A stretch of 64,000 bases of DNA, taken from contig NZ_CP053443.1 of NCBI RefSeq assembly GCF_000769405.2, forward strand, positions 186,001-250,000. Direction: 5' to 3'. Shown one piece after another: positions 26,927 through 34,996 of the stretch; position 1 is the stretch's first letter, and each line of letters begins with the position of its first letter. This stretch comes from Rhizobium brockwellii (GTDB taxonomy: Bacteria > Pseudomonadota > Alphaproteobacteria > Rhizobiales > Rhizobiaceae). Below the pieces are notes generated by a model. It ran no database searches. It saw nothing but the letters and a program-made list of their open reading frames with translations, and was not told the origin of the DNA. Both the position numbers and the translations under genes were made by a program.

Positions 26927-27832
26927 ATGGACATCAGACGCCTCAAATCTTTCATCGTGATCGTCGACAGCGGCAGCATCACGCGAGCGGCGGACCTTTT
27001 GCATATCGCCCAGCCGGCCCTCAGCCAGCAACTTGCGGCACTGGAGGAGCATTTCGGCCACAAGCTGCTGATCCGCAGCCAGCAGGGCGTCAGCATGACC
27101 GATGCGGGACATGCGGTGTACCGCCATGCGCAGATTATCCTTCGGCAGATGGAGCAGGCGCAAGCGGATGCCTCGGCAGCTGGTAATTCGCTTGCCGGCC
27201 GTGTGTCAGTCGGTCTCGTGCCGTTCAGCAGTGCCGCCACGTTGTCGGTCGACCTCCTGGCGGAGACCCGGAAGCGGCATCCCGGTATTCTGCTGCACCT
27301 GACGGAAAGCGTCGGCCAGACCTATAGCCAGATGATCATGAACGGCCGGCTGGAGATGGCGCTTCTCCATGGAACCGGACCGATCAAGGGTGTCCGGTTC
27401 GAGCCGATCCTGAGCGAAGAGTTTTTCCTTGTCGCCCATCGGGACTTTGCGATCGAGGCGGATGCGAAACCCGTTTCGGTCAATACTCTCGACGGCATGC
27501 CGCTGCTGTTGCCGCCGGCCTATAATTTCGTCCGCCGCGCGGTTGATACCGCCTTCACGCGCACCCGCACGAATTTGAAAGTTGTGGCGGAAGTCGAGAT
27601 CGTCCGTACCCTCGCTCGCGCGGTGGGCAACGGTCTCGGCGCGACGATCATGCCGAAAGCCATCGCCGACCGCATCGTATCGGAGTCGAGCGAGCCGCTG
27701 ATCTGCCGGCTCGTCTCGCCGCGGATCGAAGAAACCCTGTCGCTGTGCGTTTCCGACCAGAATCCGCTGTCGGAACCGGCCCTTGCCGTCCGGGACATCC
27801 TTCTCGAGCTGACGGCGCGGTTGAAAAGCTAG
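26927..27832 (+). CDS. LysR-family transcriptional regulator (Nac/Cbl-like)
   Basis: 301 residues from the ATG at 26927; the frame opens earlier but the LysR N-terminus MDIRRLKSFIVIVDSGSITRAADLLHIAQPALSQQL fixes the start. The C-terminal effector domain begins at about residue 90 (GRVSVGLVPFSSAATLS). The N-terminal sequence resembles Nac-type nitrogen regulators. It is divergent from the SDR-amino-acid transporter operon, across about 250 bp, and is its probable regulator. A RIME-type repeat starts at its stop codon. Confidence 0.9.
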   Translation: MDIRRLKSFIVIVDSGSITRAADLLHIAQPALSQQLAALEEHFGHKLLIRSQQGVSMTDAGHAVYRHAQIILRQMEQAQADASAAGNSLAGRVSVGLVPFSSAATLSVDLLAETRKRHPGILLHLTESVGQTYSQMIMNGRLEMALLHGTGPIKGVRFEPILSEEFFLVAHRDFAIEADAKPVSVNTLDGMPLLLPPAYNFVRRAVDTAFTRTRTNLKVVAEVEIVRTLARAVGNGLGATIMPKAIADRIVSESSEPLICRLVSPRIEETLSLCVSDQNPLSEPALAVRDILLELTARLKS

Positions 27833-27915
27833 AGCATGATGCCGAAAAGTGTGAGTGGTTTTCGGACGACATCATGCTCCATTTCTTTGCTTTAGATCTG
27901 AATTCAGATCTAAAG
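27832..27915. repeat. RIME-type rhizobial intergenic palindromic element
   Basis: Two palindromes lie side by side. The first pairs GAGCATGAT (27832-27840) and CCGAAAA (27842-27848) with TTTTCGG (27859-27865) and ATCATGCTC (27871-27879). The second is a perfect 26-bp palindrome at 27890-27915. The first-arm sequence is one I recognise from the Rhizobium-specific intergenic mosaic element. It sits between convergent genes, where it could also act as a bidirectional terminator. Confidence 0.75.
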
Positions 27916-27926
27916 CGCGTCGCCGA

Positions 27927-29129
27927 TCAGCGCATATCCCTGCAGAATTGAGCTATGCGCGCGCAGCCTTCGCCGAGTTTCTCCATGCTGGTCGCGTAGG
28001 AAATACGGAAAAAGGGGCTCATTCCGTAAGCCGCCCCTTGCACGGTCGCGACATGATGCTCTTCCACCAGCGCCGTGACGAAATCGACATCGGTCTCGAT
28101 CTTTCGTCCGCCCTTGCTGGTCTTGCCGATCAGCCCGGAAATGTTGGGATAGATGTAGAAGGCGCCTTCAGGCTTATGGCAGCGCAGCCCGGCCACTTCC
28201 GACAATCTGTCGAGGACGAAGTCGCGTCTTTCCTTGTAGATCGCCGCACGCTCCTTCAAGAGATCCTGAGGCCCGTCCAGCGCAGCGGTCGCCGCAGCCT
28301 GGGTCAGCGTCGCGATGCCGCCGCCATTCTGCCCGTTGACGTTGCTGACGACGGAGATCAGCTCTTTCGGCCCGGCGCAAAAGCCGAGCCGCCAGCCTGT
28401 CATCGCGTAAGCCTTGGAGACGCCGTTCATCGTCAGGACGCGATCATAGAGCCTGGGCTCGACTTCGGCGATCGTGCAGAACTGGAAGTCGTCATAGACC
28501 AGGTGTTCATAGATATCGTCGGTCATGATCCAGACATTGGGATGTCGCAGCATGACCTCGGCGATGGCAGCCATCTCCGCCCGGGAGCAGGCGGCGCCGG
28601 TCGGATTGTTCGGGAAATTCAGGAAGAGCCATTTGGTGCACGGCGTGATCGCTGCCTCCAGATCTTCCGGACGCAGCTTGAAGCCAGCCTGCTCGTGGCA
28701 GGGGACGGCGACCGGGACGCCACCGGCGAATTTGACGATATCGGCATAGCTGACCCAGGAGGGTGTCGGAATGACAACCTCGTCGCCCGGATTGCAGGTT
28801 GCCAGCATGGCATTGAAGATCACCTGCTTGCCGCCGCCCGAGACGACGATCTGGCTGGCATCGTAGTCGAGATTGTTGTCCCGTTTGAACTTCCTGATGA
28901 TGGCGGACTTCAGCGCCGGTGTGCCGTCCATCGGAGGATATTTCGTATCGCCGGCAAGTGCTGCCGCATGAGCCGCCTCGATCGCGTGCGCCGGAGTGGC
29001 GAAATCCGGCTCGCCGGACGAGAGGCTGACGACTTTGATGCCTCTGGCGGCCAGTTCCCTGGCGCGCTGGGTCATGGCGGCGGATGCGGAGATGGAGACG
29101 TTTTTCAGGCGGTCAGCGATGACGGACAT
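27927..29129 (-). CDS. PLP-dependent aminotransferase, class I (aspartate aminotransferase-like)
   Basis: 400 residues from the ATG at 29127-29129, which lies 8 nt after AAGGA; an ATG six bases upstream is too close to that site. LSSGEPDFATPAHAIEAA, YPPMDGTPALKSAI, NFPNNPTGAACSRAEM, DDIYEHLVYD and the PLP-lysine block NGVSKAYAMTGWRLGF mark a type Ib aspartate/prephenate aminotransferase. It is last in the Pxp operon and could transaminate the glutamate that 5-oxoprolinase releases, giving 2-oxoglutarate. This link is inferred from position. Confidence 0.9.
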   Translation of the reverse strand: MSVIADRLKNVSISASAAMTQRARELAARGIKVVSLSSGEPDFATPAHAIEAAHAAALAGDTKYPPMDGTPALKSAIIRKFKRDNNLDYDASQIVVSGGGKQVIFNAMLATCNPGDEVVIPTPSWVSYADIVKFAGGVPVAVPCHEQAGFKLRPEDLEAAITPCTKWLFLNFPNNPTGAACSRAEMAAIAEVMLRHPNVWIMTDDIYEHLVYDDFQFCTIAEVEPRLYDRVLTMNGVSKAYAMTGWRLGFCAGPKELISVVSNVNGQNGGGIATLTQAAATAALDGPQDLLKERAAIYKERRDFVLDRLSEVAGLRCHKPEGAFYIYPNISGLIGKTSKGGRKIETDVDFVTALVEEHHVATVQGAAYGMSPFFRISYATSMEKLGEGCARIAQFCRDMR

Positions 29130-29190
29130 CGACATGGTCCTTCGATGAGAGATGGGAACGGGAAACCGCCCGCGGGCGATCGGGATTGCG

Positions 29191-29958
29191 TCAGTCGGCG
29201 AGTTCGGCCGCAGGCGCTAGCGCAGCACCCGTGGCTTCGATCTCGCCGCGCACGATGCCGGCAAGCTCGAGGGCGCCGGGCGTGTCGCTGTGGACGAGAA
29301 TGGAGCGGGCCGGCATCGCGATCACCGCTCCGTCGATTGTCTCGACGGTTCCTTCGAGCAGGAATTGTCGCACACGCGCACGCACCGCGGCTTCGTCCTT
29401 GATGACGGCGCCAGCGAGCCCGCGCGCGACGAGTTTTCCGCCGCCGTCATAGGCCCGGTCCGCAAGGAAAAGCGCCAGCGTCTTCAAACGCGCGCGTCTG
29501 GCCGCCTGCTGAATCTCGCTGCCATGGGTCACGAAGACGACGAGACCAGCATCGACCGTGGCGATCGCATCCATCATCAGGTCGGCCAGCACAGGATCGC
29601 GGTTGACCATATTGCCCATGGCCGCGTGGAAGCTGATATGGGAGACAGTGACACCCTCGGCTTTGGCGATCGCCATCAGTGCGCCGAGCTGATAGAGCAT
29701 CTGCTGGCGAAGCTCGTCTGCCGGAAACGGTATTTCGCGCCGACCGAAACCCGGCCGATCAGGCAAACCGGGATGCGCGCCGATGCCGACGCCGTTCAGC
29801 TTCGCAAGCCGGACCATGCGTCCCATCGTATCCGGGTCGCCGCCATGGAAACCGCAGGCGATGTTGGCCGACGAGACAAGTTTCATCATCGCTTCGTCGT
29901 CGCACAGCCGGTAGGGACCGAATCCTTCGCCCATGTCGGAATTCAGATCGATCTTCAT
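29191..29958 (-). CDS. pxpA: 5-oxoprolinase subunit A (LamB/YcsF family)
   Basis: 255 residues, start fixed by AAGGAGGAACTG before the ATG. The N-terminus MKIDLNSDMGEGFGPYRLCDDEAMMKLVSSANIACGFHGGDP is the family hallmark, and GIGAHPGLPDRPGFGRR follows. With PxpB and PxpC, which are encoded just upstream in the same operon, it hydrolyses 5-oxoproline (pyroglutamate) to glutamate using ATP. Length agrees with the family (about 250). Confidence 0.93.
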   Translation of the reverse strand: MKIDLNSDMGEGFGPYRLCDDEAMMKLVSSANIACGFHGGDPDTMGRMVRLAKLNGVGIGAHPGLPDRPGFGRREIPFPADELRQQMLYQLGALMAIAKAEGVTVSHISFHAAMGNMVNRDPVLADLMMDAIATVDAGLVVFVTHGSEIQQAARRARLKTLALFLADRAYDGGGKLVARGLAGAVIKDEAAVRARVRQFLLEGTVETIDGAVIAMPARSILVHSDTPGALELAGIVRGEIEATGAALAPAAELAD

Positions 29959-29995
29959 CAGTTCCTCCTTTTGACGGCCTTTTGGACGACATGCA

Positions 29996-30991
29996 TTAGG
30001 CCATCGCCTTCAAGGCGCGCTTGACCATTCGGGATGTCTGCCTGACGTCCTCGACATAGCCGGCGACAGCCTGTTCCACCATGCGCGCCTCCGCATGCGT
30101 CGAGCGAACGAACGTCAGGCGGGCGCCGATCCGGGCTTGGCCGAGCCGCCAGAGATCGCATTCGATCACGCCGGCGATCTTCGGATATCCGCCGGCGGTG
30201 TTGGCATCGCTCATCTGCACGATCGGTTCGCCGCCGGGCGGAACCTGGATCACGCCGGGCACGACACCGTGGGAGCGCATCTCGATGGACGCCGTCGGCG
30301 TGATGGGCTCGCCGGACAGGCGGTAGCCCGTCCGGTCGCTTCGGGAGGAAATCCTCCAGGTCTGGCTCCAGAAGGCCTCGCCATCGCCGGCAAAAAGATC
30401 GTGCTCGCCGGCCGGCAGCGCGCGGATCGGCAGCGTGCCGTCGACAGCAGCCGGGAAGACATCGCGTAGCGCCACGGCCGGTTCGACGACGGCGATCCCA
30501 GAGGCCGGCAGCATGGCGATCTCTGCGTCCTCGCCGACCGCGATCCGATCGCCCTTCGCCAAAGGTCGGCCGGCATTGCCCCCGAAACCGCCGCGGAGCG
30601 ACGTGCTTTGCGAACCCATGACAACGGGGATATCCAGCCCGCCTCCGAGCGAAATATAGGAGCGCGCCAGCCGCGGAGGCTGCTTCAGCTCGAGAACCTG
30701 TCCGGGCTCCGCGAGGTAGGCGCACCAGGAAAGCAGTTCCGATCCGTTGAGATGAGGATTGCCGTCTGCACCGGTCACGGCAAAGACCACGCGCCGCTCG
30801 AAACGCAGACTGAACGGGAAGGTCTGCACCTCTATCGCGGCCGCACTTTCGTCATTGCCGACGAGAATGTTGCCGATCCGGACCGCAAGCGGATCCATCG
30901 CGCCGCTCGCCGATACGCCGATGTCGCGATAGCCGGGGCGGCCAAGATCCTGCACTGTGTTGAACGGGCCGCTTTCGATGATCTCGATCAT
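29996..30991 (-). CDS. pxpC: 5-oxoprolinase subunit C (biotin-dependent carboxyltransferase/KipA family)
   Basis: 331 residues. GPFNTVQDLGRPGYRDIGVSASGAMDPLAVRIGN at the N-terminus and ITPTASIEMRSHGVVPGVIQVPPGGEPIVQMSDANTAGGYPKI in the second half are standard PxpC/KipA/YbgK signatures. Its ATG overlaps the PxpB stop (ATGA at 30988-30991). No other subunit gene is missing, so the 5-oxoprolinase should be complete. Confidence 0.93.
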   Translation of the reverse strand: MIEIIESGPFNTVQDLGRPGYRDIGVSASGAMDPLAVRIGNILVGNDESAAAIEVQTFPFSLRFERRVVFAVTGADGNPHLNGSELLSWCAYLAEPGQVLELKQPPRLARSYISLGGGLDIPVVMGSQSTSLRGGFGGNAGRPLAKGDRIAVGEDAEIAMLPASGIAVVEPAVALRDVFPAAVDGTLPIRALPAGEHDLFAGDGEAFWSQTWRISSRSDRTGYRLSGEPITPTASIEMRSHGVVPGVIQVPPGGEPIVQMSDANTAGGYPKIAGVIECDLWRLGQARIGARLTFVRSTHAEARMVEQAVAGYVEDVRQTSRMVKRALKAMA

Positions 30992-31695
30992 AGCTCAATC
31001 CCTGCCGGCAGGAACCGCACCGTATCTCCCGGCGCCATCGTGGCGGGGGTCGGCGACGTGGGGTCGAACATCTCAAGTGTCGCGAAGCCGATGGAATTCC
31101 AGCCATTCGGACCTGTGAGCATGGCGACGCCGGTCTGCATGCCGCCGATGGTCACGCAGCCCTTCGGCATCTTCAGCGAAGGTACGGTCTTTCGCGGCAT
31201 GTAGATGCGCGGATCGAGACCGTGCAGATAACCGAAACCGGGAGCACTGCCCAAGGCGAAGACGCGGTAGGTCGCTTCATGATGGATGCGGACGACCTCG
31301 CGGTCGCTCAAGCCCGAGAGATCGCAAAGGGCTGGAAGATCCGTCGCATGTTCGCCGCCATAATGGACGGGGATCTCGATGGTCTTGCCCTTGAGATCGA
31401 TGCTGCGGGCATTCTCCCATGCCTCCAGCAGCCGAGCGACCATCGCATCGGGATCCTCGGGCGTCTCCTTGAAGATCACCAGCAGATTGGTCATGCCCGG
31501 AATGTTTTCCTCAAGGTCCGGCCAGCCTTTCACGCTCTGGGACAGAGCCCAGATCCGCCGCTGCGCGACGAGATCGAAGTCGCCTGGCGCCTCGAGAAGG
31601 AAGGATCTGGCGCCGATCGAGGAAACCCGCGCCAGGCTTTGGGTGGCTGGAACAATCTCGCGTTGCGATGCATGTCTGTTCGTCGTGACGATCAT
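30988..31695 (-). CDS. pxpB: 5-oxoprolinase subunit B (KipI/allophanate hydrolase subunit 1 family)
   Basis: 235 residues. IEIPVHYGGEHATDLPALCDLSGLSDREVVRIHHEATYRVFALGSAPGFGYLHGLDPRI is the conserved KipI/PxpB core with the GFxYLxGLD block. Translationally coupled at both ends: ATGA overlap with the acyl-carrier-like gene before it and with pxpC after it. Confidence 0.93.
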   Translation of the reverse strand: MIVTTNRHASQREIVPATQSLARVSSIGARSFLLEAPGDFDLVAQRRIWALSQSVKGWPDLEENIPGMTNLLVIFKETPEDPDAMVARLLEAWENARSIDLKGKTIEIPVHYGGEHATDLPALCDLSGLSDREVVRIHHEATYRVFALGSAPGFGYLHGLDPRIYMPRKTVPSLKMPKGCVTIGGMQTGVAMLTGPNGWNSIGFATLEMFDPTSPTPATMAPGDTVRFLPAGIEL

Positions 31696-32129
31696 GACTG
31701 GAGCTCGATTTCGAACAGAGGATCACCGAAGCCGACCAGCGCACCAGGCTCGGCGAGCAGCCTGGTCAAAATACCGGAACGGCCGGCGCGAAGAGGAAGC
31801 AGGATATGCCCTACCCCGACGAAGCCGACGATATCCGCATCGGATACGGAGCGCGGCAGTTTTTGCGGCGTGGCGAAAGCGGCCGGGTGTTCGACGCAGA
31901 AGCGGCCGGCCATCGGCGCCTTTACGACGGCGGATGCGGAGCCGGGAGCCAAACCGGGAGCCCCGGGAGTCGCTTCGGTCGAGCTGATCCGGGCGCCGCC
32001 TTTTCCGGCGACGACGATGCGAAGCTGTCCGCCCGGTCGGGAGATTTCAAGTCCGTCCACACCGGCGGCCGTCAACGCCTCGGTGAGCAATGCAATCGTC
32101 GCCGGATCGCTGAAATCGATCGCGCTCAT
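31692..32129 (-). CDS. Biotinyl/lipoyl-domain-like protein lacking the biotin lysine
   Basis: 145 residues from the ATG at 32127-32129, which overlaps the biotin carboxylase stop. Residues about 65-145 (AVVKAPMAGRF ... LPLRAGRSGILTRLLAEPGALVGFGDPLFEIE) align along their length with the biotinyl domain of the carrier protein encoded at 33511, but the position of the AMKV biotinylation site reads as a glycine/valine-rich VGFVGVG without lysine. The hammerhead fold may persist while biotin attachment cannot. It could be a structural or adaptor subunit of the carboxylase/oxoprolinase complex, or a degenerate duplicate. Confidence 0.75.
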   Translation of the reverse strand: MSAIDFSDPATIALLTEALTAAGVDGLEISRPGGQLRIVVAGKGGARISSTEATPGAPGLAPGSASAVVKAPMAGRFCVEHPAAFATPQKLPRSVSDADIVGFVGVGHILLPLRAGRSGILTRLLAEPGALVGFGDPLFEIELQS

Positions 32130-33511
32130 GCCGCCCTCCGCAGTTTCAGCCATTGTTCGAGATAATGGATATCCGTCTCGCCGCGCGCGAATGCGCCGTC
32201 CTCGAACAGGGCGCGCAGGAAGGGGATATTGGTGGAAATTCCCTCAACCTCAGTGCCGGCAAGCGCTTCGCGCATTCTTGCCATCGCTTCTGCCCGCGTC
32301 GGCGCATGGACGATCAGCTTGGCGATCAGCGAATCGTAATAGGGCGAGACCTTGTAGCCGGTATGAATATGCGTATCGACGCGGATACCTGGTCCTGCCG
32401 GCAAAGCCAGGTGGGTCACGACACCCGCCGACGGCAGGAAGGTTTCCGGATCCTCGGCGTTGATACGGCATTCCAAGGAATTGCCTTCGCATGTCACATC
32501 GCCCTGGGTGAGATCCAGAGGGTGACCCTGAGCCGCCCTTATCTGCGCCTGGACGATATCGACACCGCTCGTCATCTCGGTGACGGGATGCTCGACCTGA
32601 AGTCGCGTATTCATCTCGATGAAATAGAAAGCGCCATCCTCATAGAGGAATTCGAAGGTTCCGACGCCCCGGTAGCCGATCTGAAGGCAGGCCTCTACGC
32701 AAGCCAGACCGACCGGCTGGATGATGTCGGGTGCGATCCCCGGCGCCGGCGCCTCCTCCACCACTTTCTGATGGCGGCGCTGCATCGAGCAATCCCGGTG
32801 TCCGAGCCACACGGCATTGCCGTGATCGTCGCAAATGACCTGGATCTCGATGTGGCGCGGATGCTCTAAGAATTTCTCCATGTAGAGCGCGGGTGAGCCG
32901 AAGGCTTTGCGGGCCTCTTCTCGCGTCAGCGCGATTGCTTCATGCAACAGATCGGCCTTTGGCACGACGCGCATGCCGCGTCCGCCGCCGCCGCCGGCTG
33001 CCTTGATGATGACGGGATATCCGATCTCCAGCGCTATGCGCTCGATCGTGGCGGGGTCATCGGGCAGCGCCGTGTCCGGACCGGGAACGCAGGGCACGCC
33101 GGCCGCCATCATCGCCCGCTTTGCCGAAATCTTGTCGCCCATGGTGGCAATCGACGACGTGGTCGGACCGATGAAGATCAGCCCCGCCTTTTCGACGGCG
33201 TCGGCGAAGGCGGCGTTCTCCGACAGAAAACCGTAACCCGGATGGATGGCGCCTGCACCGGCAAGACGCGCCGCCAGAAGGATGGCATCCTGATTGAGAT
33301 AGCTCTTGGCGGCAGTCGACGGGCCGATGCACAGAAAACTGTCTGCGGTCTTTCCGTAAGGCGCTTCCCTGTCTGCCTCGGAGCAGATGGCGACCGTCTT
33401 CAGGCCGAGCTCGCGGCAGGCGCGCTGAATCCGGGCTGCGATCTCGCCGCGGTTGGCGATCAAAACGGTATCGAAGCGACCGGTCGCAGACTGTTCAGGC
33501 GTTTCCGGCAT
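32126..33511 (-). CDS. Biotin carboxylase (AccC-like)
   Basis: 461 residues, the usual AccC length. N-terminus VLIANRGEIAARIQRACRELGLKTVAICSEADR, ATP-grasp glycine loop KAAGGGGGRGMRVV, biotin-carboxylase block EMNTRLQVEHPVTEM and C-terminal domain RINAEDPETFLPSAG are all present. It carboxylates the biotin on the carrier encoded at 33511, with which it shares overlapping stop and start bases. Being inside a Pxp operon it is probably an accessory copy and not the housekeeping fatty-acid enzyme, whose carboxyltransferase genes are absent here. Confidence 0.92.
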   Translation of the reverse strand: MPETPEQSATGRFDTVLIANRGEIAARIQRACRELGLKTVAICSEADREAPYGKTADSFLCIGPSTAAKSYLNQDAILLAARLAGAGAIHPGYGFLSENAAFADAVEKAGLIFIGPTTSSIATMGDKISAKRAMMAAGVPCVPGPDTALPDDPATIERIALEIGYPVIIKAAGGGGGRGMRVVPKADLLHEAIALTREEARKAFGSPALYMEKFLEHPRHIEIQVICDDHGNAVWLGHRDCSMQRRHQKVVEEAPAPGIAPDIIQPVGLACVEACLQIGYRGVGTFEFLYEDGAFYFIEMNTRLQVEHPVTEMTSGVDIVQAQIRAAQGHPLDLTQGDVTCEGNSLECRINAEDPETFLPSAGVVTHLALPAGPGIRVDTHIHTGYKVSPYYDSLIAKLIVHAPTRAEAMARMREALAGTEVEGISTNIPFLRALFEDGAFARGETDIHYLEQWLKLRRAA

Positions 33512-33954
33512 CAGGCAATCTCCGCCAGCAGATCGCCGGTCTCGACCTCGCCCTCGTCGATTTCGGTGAGGTGCGTAATGCGCCCTGACCGCGGCGCAGC
33601 GATCGTGTTGAAGACCTTCATCGCCTCGATGATGAAAAGCGTCTGCCCCTCCTCCACCTCGTCACCGATTGCAATGAATGGCGGTTCCCCGGGTGCCGGG
33701 GTCCGGTGCAGAACGCCGAAGACAGGCGCCTTCACCGCATAGGAAGTTTTCTCGAGCCTCGACGACGCATCGTAGCCGGCATCATCGGCAAAGCTCGTCG
33801 TCGATCCTGCCTTTTGCGCGGGCTCGGCAGCAGCCTCCTGACCCGGCGACGTGCGGAAAATCCGAACCGTCACGTCCTTTTCGGTCACGGTCAGCTCGGC
33901 AATGTTCGATCGTCCGACAAAGTCGATCAGCGTCTTGATCTTCGAGAGGTCCAT
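33511..33954 (-). CDS. Biotin carboxyl carrier protein (AccB-like)
   Basis: 147 residues, first gene of the Pxp operon. The N-terminal MDLSKIKTLIDFVGRSNIAELTVTEKDVTVRI is AccB-like, a variable linker follows, and the biotinyl domain carries IIEAMKVFN with the acceptor lysine at K113. This is the functional carrier of the operon, in contrast to the lysine-less relative at 31692. Upstream A+T-rich sequence with GAATTTCAGAATTC near 33965-33978 probably contains the operon promoter. Confidence 0.9.
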   Translation of the reverse strand: MDLSKIKTLIDFVGRSNIAELTVTEKDVTVRIFRTSPGQEAAAEPAQKAGSTTSFADDAGYDASSRLEKTSYAVKAPVFGVLHRTPAPGEPPFIAIGDEVEEGQTLFIIEAMKVFNTIAAPRSGRITHLTEIDEGEVETGDLLAEIA

Positions 33955-34199
33955 ATGCGTGCTCTGAATTTCAGAATTCCACCGCGCAGACCCGAAGTTT
34001 CAAGTCGCCCGGTGTTGTGATTTTTCGTAGCACGACGCGTCGACTGATGGGGTCAGACGAAGTTTTGATGGAGTGCAATCGGCACCCACTACGATATATC
34101 GCCGAACGTTAGCGGCCTTCCCTCGACGGCAGCCGGAAGTGGCAGAATCCCCGCAATGGATTCAATGAAGGGACAATGTTTGTTGGCCGAAAGTGCTAT

Positions 34200-34219
34200 A
34201 TGTAGGTAAATACCTACAT
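34200..34219. promoter_or_regulatory. Perfect palindrome, likely toxin-antitoxin autoregulatory operator
   Basis: ATGTAGGTA and TACCTACAT form a perfect 9-bp inverted repeat around AA, immediately before the antitoxin gene. Antitoxins of the Phd/YefM class bind such dyads to repress their own operon. The palindrome includes the first in-frame ATG (34218), which argues that translation starts at 34233 instead. Confidence 0.75.
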
Positions 34220-34232
34220 GAGGCAGCCAACT

Positions 34233-34487
34233 ATGACCATTACGACACTTTCCAGCCGTGAACTCAATCACGACGTCAGCAATGCCAAGAAAGCCGCCAG
34301 AAAAGGGCCAGTCATCATCACTGACCGCGGCAAACCTTCCCATGTCCTTCTGACATACGAGGAATTTCAGCGTCTTTCCGGTAGGAGCCAAAGCTTGGTC
34401 GATGGGCTTTCCATGCCGGGCCTGTCGGAAATTAATTTCATGCCGTCGCGGGTCGAGATCAAAACCCGCGGAGTTGACCTGTCTTGA
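34233..34487 (+). CDS. Type II antitoxin, Phd/YefM family
   Basis: 84 residues if started at the ATG at 34233, which has GAGG (34220-34223) at good spacing; the ATG at 34218 lies within the operator. MTITTLSSRELNHDVSNAKKAARKGPVIITDRGKPSHVLLTYEEFQRL is the Phd/YefM DNA-binding and dimer domain, and the C-terminal tail (EINFMPSRVEIKTRGVDLS) would wrap the toxin. Its stop overlaps the TTG start of the PIN toxin, which couples their translation. Confidence 0.9.
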   Translation: MTITTLSSRELNHDVSNAKKAARKGPVIITDRGKPSHVLLTYEEFQRLSGRSQSLVDGLSMPGLSEINFMPSRVEIKTRGVDLS

Positions 34488-34915
34488 GTTATCTGCTGGA
34501 TACGAATGTCATTTCCGAACTGCGCAAGATTGGTGACGGTAAGGTTGATCCGGAAGTCGTGGCATGGATCAAAACGGCAAACGCTTCTGATTTTTATCTC
34601 TCTGCAATGACCATTCTCGAATTGGAACGGGGCGTGCTTGCTGTCCAACGACGCGATGCCCGGCAGGGTTCACGCCTGCGTACATGGCTTGATGATCACG
34701 TGCGTCCGCAGTTCGCCGGCCGGATACTGCCGATCGATGATGCCATCGCAACGCGCTGCGCGCATCTGCATATTTCCGACCGGCGCAACGAGGCAGATGC
34801 GCTAATTGCTGCCACTGCACTGGTGCACAATCTTACCGTGGTCACGCGAAACGTGAGAGATTTCGACGGCACCGGTGTCGTCATTGTCGATCCTTGGCAG
34901 GGTCAAGCAATGTAG
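34484..34915 (+). CDS. Type II toxin, PIN-domain ribonuclease (VapC/FitB-like)
   Basis: 143 residues beginning at TTG (34484), which overlaps the antitoxin TGA. MSYLLDTNVISELRK holds the first active-site aspartate (D6), and downstream acidic residues in ILELERG, NEADALIAATAL and TRNVRDF complete the metal site of a PIN ribonuclease. The end, VVIVDPW, resembles the FitB group. The toxin probably cleaves RNA when free of the antitoxin. All catalytic residues seem intact, so the module is likely active. Confidence 0.9.
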   Translation: MSYLLDTNVISELRKIGDGKVDPEVVAWIKTANASDFYLSAMTILELERGVLAVQRRDARQGSRLRTWLDDHVRPQFAGRILPIDDAIATRCAHLHISDRRNEADALIAATALVHNLTVVTRNVRDFDGTGVVIVDPWQGQAM

Positions 34916-34996
34916 GCGCCTTAAATGGATGCAAGTCGCAGCGTCCATTACAACGTCGGCGTTTCCACACGGATGCGCGGCCGGCTTCCGTCATCG

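Noticed and set aside
27855..29402. 515-codon plus-strand frame opposite the aminotransferase
   Set aside because: Antisense to a gene with all aminotransferase signatures and the PxpA start; no domain of its own.
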